Source: Herpetosiphonaceae bacterium (GTDB taxonomy: Bacteria; Chloroflexota; Chloroflexia; Chloroflexales; Kallotenuaceae). Taken from it: a DNA stretch of 34,764 nucleotides. Below are positions 32,411-34,764 of the stretch, one piece after another; within the stretch, counting starts at the first letter, position 1, and every line of letters begins with the position of its first letter. The notes beneath the pieces are model-generated. The model did no database searches, was not told the DNA's origin, and saw only the letters and a program-made list of their open reading frames with translations. Where the stretch lies: positions 1 to 34,764 of the forward strand of contig JACDGP010000053.1 of assembly GCA_013821605.1 (NCBI GenBank), read 5' to 3'. The position numbers and the translations under genes were made by a program.

Positions 32411-33357
32411 GTGCTAGCGCGCCAATGAGTCCAGATTCTGAGCGGCCGTTCGATCTGTTGGTCGTCGGCGAACTAAATCCCGATCTGGTGTTACGTGGCG
32501 ATGTGACGCCAGCCTTCGGGCAGGTCGAACAACTGGTTGACGATGCGACGCTCACCATCGGCAGCTCCTCGGCCATCTTCGCCTGTGGTGCAGCACGGCT
32601 AGGGCTGCGCGTTGCCTTCGTCGGCAAGATCGGTGACGATATCTTCGGCCACTTCATGCGCGACGAACTGGCGGGACGCAGGATCGATGTGAGCGGTGTG
32701 GTTGTCGATCAGGATATTCGAACTGGCTTGAGCGTTATTTTATCACGGGGCAATGATCGTGCGATCCTAACCTATAGCGGCTCAATCGGAGCCCTGCATT
32801 ATGAAGAGATCGATCTCCGGCTCCTTGGACGAGCACGGCATCTGCATCTCGGCGCGTATTTCATGCTTGACACGCTACGGCCCCATGTGCCGCTCCTATT
32901 CGCCGCTGCCCGAAGTGCAGGGCTCACTCTTTCCCTTGATACAAACTATGACCCTAGCGAGCAGTGGAATGGAGGTCTTGACGAGGTCTTGCCCTTGGTC
33001 GATGTTTTTCTACCAAACGAGGCTGAGTTATTGGCGATTACGCGGCAGGCGACGCTCGACGACGCCTTAGACAGCCTCACATCCCAGGTACCGCTCATAG
33101 GCGTGAAACTAGGTGTGAAAGGCGGCCTCGCCCGGCGCGGGAACGAAACGGTGCAGGCTGCTCCATTGCCCGTCCAGGTGAAGGACACTACCGGGGCCGG
33201 CGATTCCTTTGATGCCGGGTTTGTCTACGGCTATCTACAGGGCTGGACGCTGGAGCGCACGTTACGGCTGGCTTGTGCCTGCGGCGCGTTATCAACGCGG
33301 GCCGCCGGAGGGACAGCTGCGCAGCCTACGCTTCGCGAAACCGGCGAGGTGGCGTGA
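32407..33357 (+). CDS. PfkB family carbohydrate kinase
   Basis: A 316-residue ribokinase-fold kinase that phosphorylates a sugar with ATP. The N-terminal motif is [19 protein letters not shown]. Substrate-binding [27 protein letters not shown] follows around residues 57-83. The catalytic anion hole is [13 protein letters not shown], with the base D266. ATG 32407 overlaps the amidohydrolase stop (ATGA). Candidates include 2-keto-3-deoxy sugar acid kinase or fructosamine kinase, both compatible with the neighbours, but the specificity is not resolved. It is the last gene of the catabolic block. Confidence 0.92.
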   Translation: MSASAPMSPDSERPFDLLVVGELNPDLVLRGDVTPAFGQVEQLVDDATLTIGSSSAIFACGAARLGLRVAFVGKIGDDIFGHFMRDELAGRRIDVSGVVVDQDIRTGLSVILSRGNDRAILTYSGSIGALHYEEIDLRLLGRARHLHLGAYFMLDTLRPHVPLLFAAARSAGLTLSLDTNYDPSEQWNGGLDEVLPLVDVFLPNEAELLAITRQATLDDALDSLTSQVPLIGVKLGVKGGLARRGNETVQAAPLPVQVKDTTGAGDSFDAGFVYGYLQGWTLERTLRLACACGALSTRAAGGTAAQPTLRETGEVA

Positions 33358-33453
33358 CAATCATCAACACTGCCACTGGTCAATGCCGCGCTACGAGTGT
33401 ACGCTCCTTTGTTGCGACCAGCGCTCCTTTTTTCACACCATACGGGAGGAAGC

Positions 33454-34107
33454 ATGCGACCAACTTCAACTCTGCCATCCGGTAGCTCCACCGATCAGGT
33501 GAAGGCCGCCGACGAACTGACGGCACTTGCGGACGTCATCGCCAGCCGCCGCTCGATCAAGCAGTTCGCGCCACTGCCGGTCCCACGTAGCCTAATCGAG
33601 CGCTTGATCGACGTGGCGGTCTGGGCGCCGAACCATCGCCTGACTGAGCCGTGGCGGTTCTATGTCCTGGACGGTGCCTCGCGCTCGCGGCTCGGCGTGA
33701 TCGCTGCGGAGATCACGCGCGCGAAAGTAGGTGCCGCAGGTGGGAGCGATCCTGCCGTACTCAAGCGGAAGGCGGACGAGGCCGCCGCGAGCTGGGCGTC
33801 CGTGCCGGTCTTGATCTACGTCACCGTCGTGACAGACCCGGTGCCGGAGGTCGACCGAGAAAACTACGGTGCAGTCTGTTGCGCGGTGCAAAACCTGATG
33901 CTGGCGGGCCATGCAGCCGGGCTCGGAACCTCGTGGAGCAGCGGCGCGGTGGCGGGTGCGGCCGAGCTTCATGCGCTGGCCGGGGCGGATGGCCAGGAGC
34001 GCATGGTCGGCCTGATTCGCGTCGGTTATCCCGCTCCAGAGGCAGCAGTCAGCATCCGCCAACGTACTCCAGGTGCCACTCATACGCGATGGATAGACGG
34101 CACGTAA
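33454..34107 (+). CDS. nitroreductase family FMN protein
   Basis: A 217-residue NAD(P)H-FMN oxidoreductase. ATG 33454 follows GGGAGGAAGC. FMN contacts lie in ASRRSIKQFAP (residues 30-40) and in the APNHRLTEPWRFYVL segment. The conserved central helix is YGAVCCAVQNLMLAGHAAGLGTSW (about 142-165). The family reduces nitro groups, quinones or flavins. Homologues include BluB- and TdsD-like groups, but nothing in the context fixes the substrate. It is separated from the kinase by about 100 nt and may have its own promoter. Confidence 0.88.
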   Translation: MRPTSTLPSGSSTDQVKAADELTALADVIASRRSIKQFAPLPVPRSLIERLIDVAVWAPNHRLTEPWRFYVLDGASRSRLGVIAAEITRAKVGAAGGSDPAVLKRKADEAAASWASVPVLIYVTVVTDPVPEVDRENYGAVCCAVQNLMLAGHAAGLGTSWSSGAVAGAAELHALAGADGQERMVGLIRVGYPAPEAAVSIRQRTPGATHTRWIDGT

Positions 34108-34307
34108 AGCGCGTCGTTCTGCCGGCTCCGGTCGGCACCGCGACGAGCAGCGAGCATTTTCCCGTATTAATCCACCTCCTGCCATTTCTCGTGCGCTTTT
34201 GGACGCGGATCGCGACTCTTACCCAATCTGGCCCGTTTCTGGTGAATCGTTGCCGCCCTTTTGTATATCAAGGTAGTAACTATTCCTTATGGAACGGGCC
34301 TCCGGTC

Positions 34308-34727
34308 TCAGGTAATCCGTTCGAGGATGATGACCGGGATCTGGCGGGTCGTCCGCTGTTGATATTCGGCAAAAAAAGGCATCAGGGCCGCCTGCTGATC
34401 GAAGAGACGTTGCCGTTCCTCACCTTCTGCGATGCTCGCCCGCGCCTGAAATCGCTCGCTGCCGACCTCGACGGTCACCTCGGGGTTCGCTACCAGATTA
34501 TGGTACCAGTCGGGATTCGTGGGCGAAGCACCCTTTGAGGCTATCAGGATGATGCGGTCGCCATCAGTACTGTAGTTGAGTGGATTGACGCGGAGCAATC
34601 CGCTTTTCGCCCCCGTGGTCGTCAACAAAATCAGCTTATTCGTACCATCACCGACCTTGCCACCATTGGCGCGGAACTCCTCGATGACGCCGCGATTACG
34701 TTCATTCCAGTCATGGACAACGGCCAT
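34308..34727 (-). CDS. DDN-type deazaflavin (F420)-dependent nitroreductase family protein
   Basis: A 139-residue split-barrel protein of the F420H2-dependent DDN family: NRGVIEEFRANGGKVG at the N-terminus, LILLTTTGAKSGLLRVNPL, IILIASKGASPTNPDWYHNL and NPEVTVEVGSERFQARA. These motifs bind the F420 or FMN cofactor. AGGAGGACGC precedes ATG 34727. It converges on the nitroreductase gene across a 200-nt gap in which I see no gene. The presence of this family points to an F420-using phylum such as Actinobacteria or Chloroflexota. Confidence 0.9.
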   Translation of the reverse strand: MAVVHDWNERNRGVIEEFRANGGKVGDGTNKLILLTTTGAKSGLLRVNPLNYSTDGDRIILIASKGASPTNPDWYHNLVANPEVTVEVGSERFQARASIAEGEERQRLFDQQAALMPFFAEYQQRTTRQIPVIILERIT

Positions 34728-34764
34728 GCGTCCTCCTCGGAGCAGAGTGTGAGTGGTTCTGCTC

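Noticed and set aside
1-34764. CRISPR array, insertion sequence with terminal repeats, prophage or integrase
   Set aside because: I saw no regularly spaced repeats, transposase, recombinase or phage genes on either strand. The rearrangements seen carry no mobile-element ends.

Overview
The window looks like accessory-rich chromosome from a moderately high G+C bacterium. My best guess is the Chloroflexota. The hints are a ROK-controlled ABC sugar importer, a deazaflavin/F420-type DDN-family protein, Tat-exported proteins and many APH, GNAT and toxin-antitoxin genes. No rRNA, tRNA or ribosomal marker is present, so this is inference only. Promoters with TTGACN-like and TATAAT-like boxes at 16-17 nt spacing can be read in front of many genes.

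Layout. (1) 1-3.4 kb: a collapsed aldo/keto reductase, an intact PdxI-like pyridoxal reductase, and an ABC-2 type exporter (ATPase plus permease, overlapping ATGA). (2) 3.5-6.7 kb: a secreted beta-propeller-like protein and a Tat-exported HSL-type esterase. (3) 6.7-13.3 kb: a defence and resistance-type patch. It holds a DNA methyltransferase fused to an Mrr-like nuclease domain, an EEP phosphodiesterase/nuclease, a Doc-like toxin (catalytic His changed to Gln) with its antitoxin, a GNAT, an APH-type kinase, a zinc-ribbon protein and a small unknown protein. Short decayed copies of the methyltransferase 3' end and of the APH 3' end lie among them. (4) 13.3-19.7 kb: a secretion cluster with a close paralogue of the first propeller protein, a third and more distant relative, a small membrane protein and an S53 (sedolisin) peptidase. 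Two recurrent cis elements mark this cluster: a 22-nt leader hairpin shared by the two close paralogues, and a ~120-nt promoter-leader module shared by the membrane protein and the peptidase. (5) 19.8-20.4 kb: an MntP-like Mn exporter, convergent with the next block.

(6) 20.3-33.4 kb: a carbohydrate utilisation locus. A ROK repressor is divergent from a solute-binding lipoprotein, two permeases, an enolase-superfamily dehydratase/racemase, an NAD-dependent epimerase/dehydratase and a creatininase-family hydrolase. After a 2-kb island of broken genes and a mazEF pair, the set resumes with a SIS-domain isomerase/deaminase, an amidohydrolase and a PfkB kinase. The importer has no local ATPase. 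The combination suggests uptake and catabolism of an acidic, amidated or amino-sugar substrate, but the substrate cannot be read from the sequence. (7) 33.4-34.7 kb: a nitroreductase and a DDN-type deazaflavin-dependent protein.

The most interesting items are the recurrent leader elements of the secreted-protein cluster, the sugar locus with its unusual enzyme set, and the traces of duplication, deletion and illegitimate joining scattered through the window.
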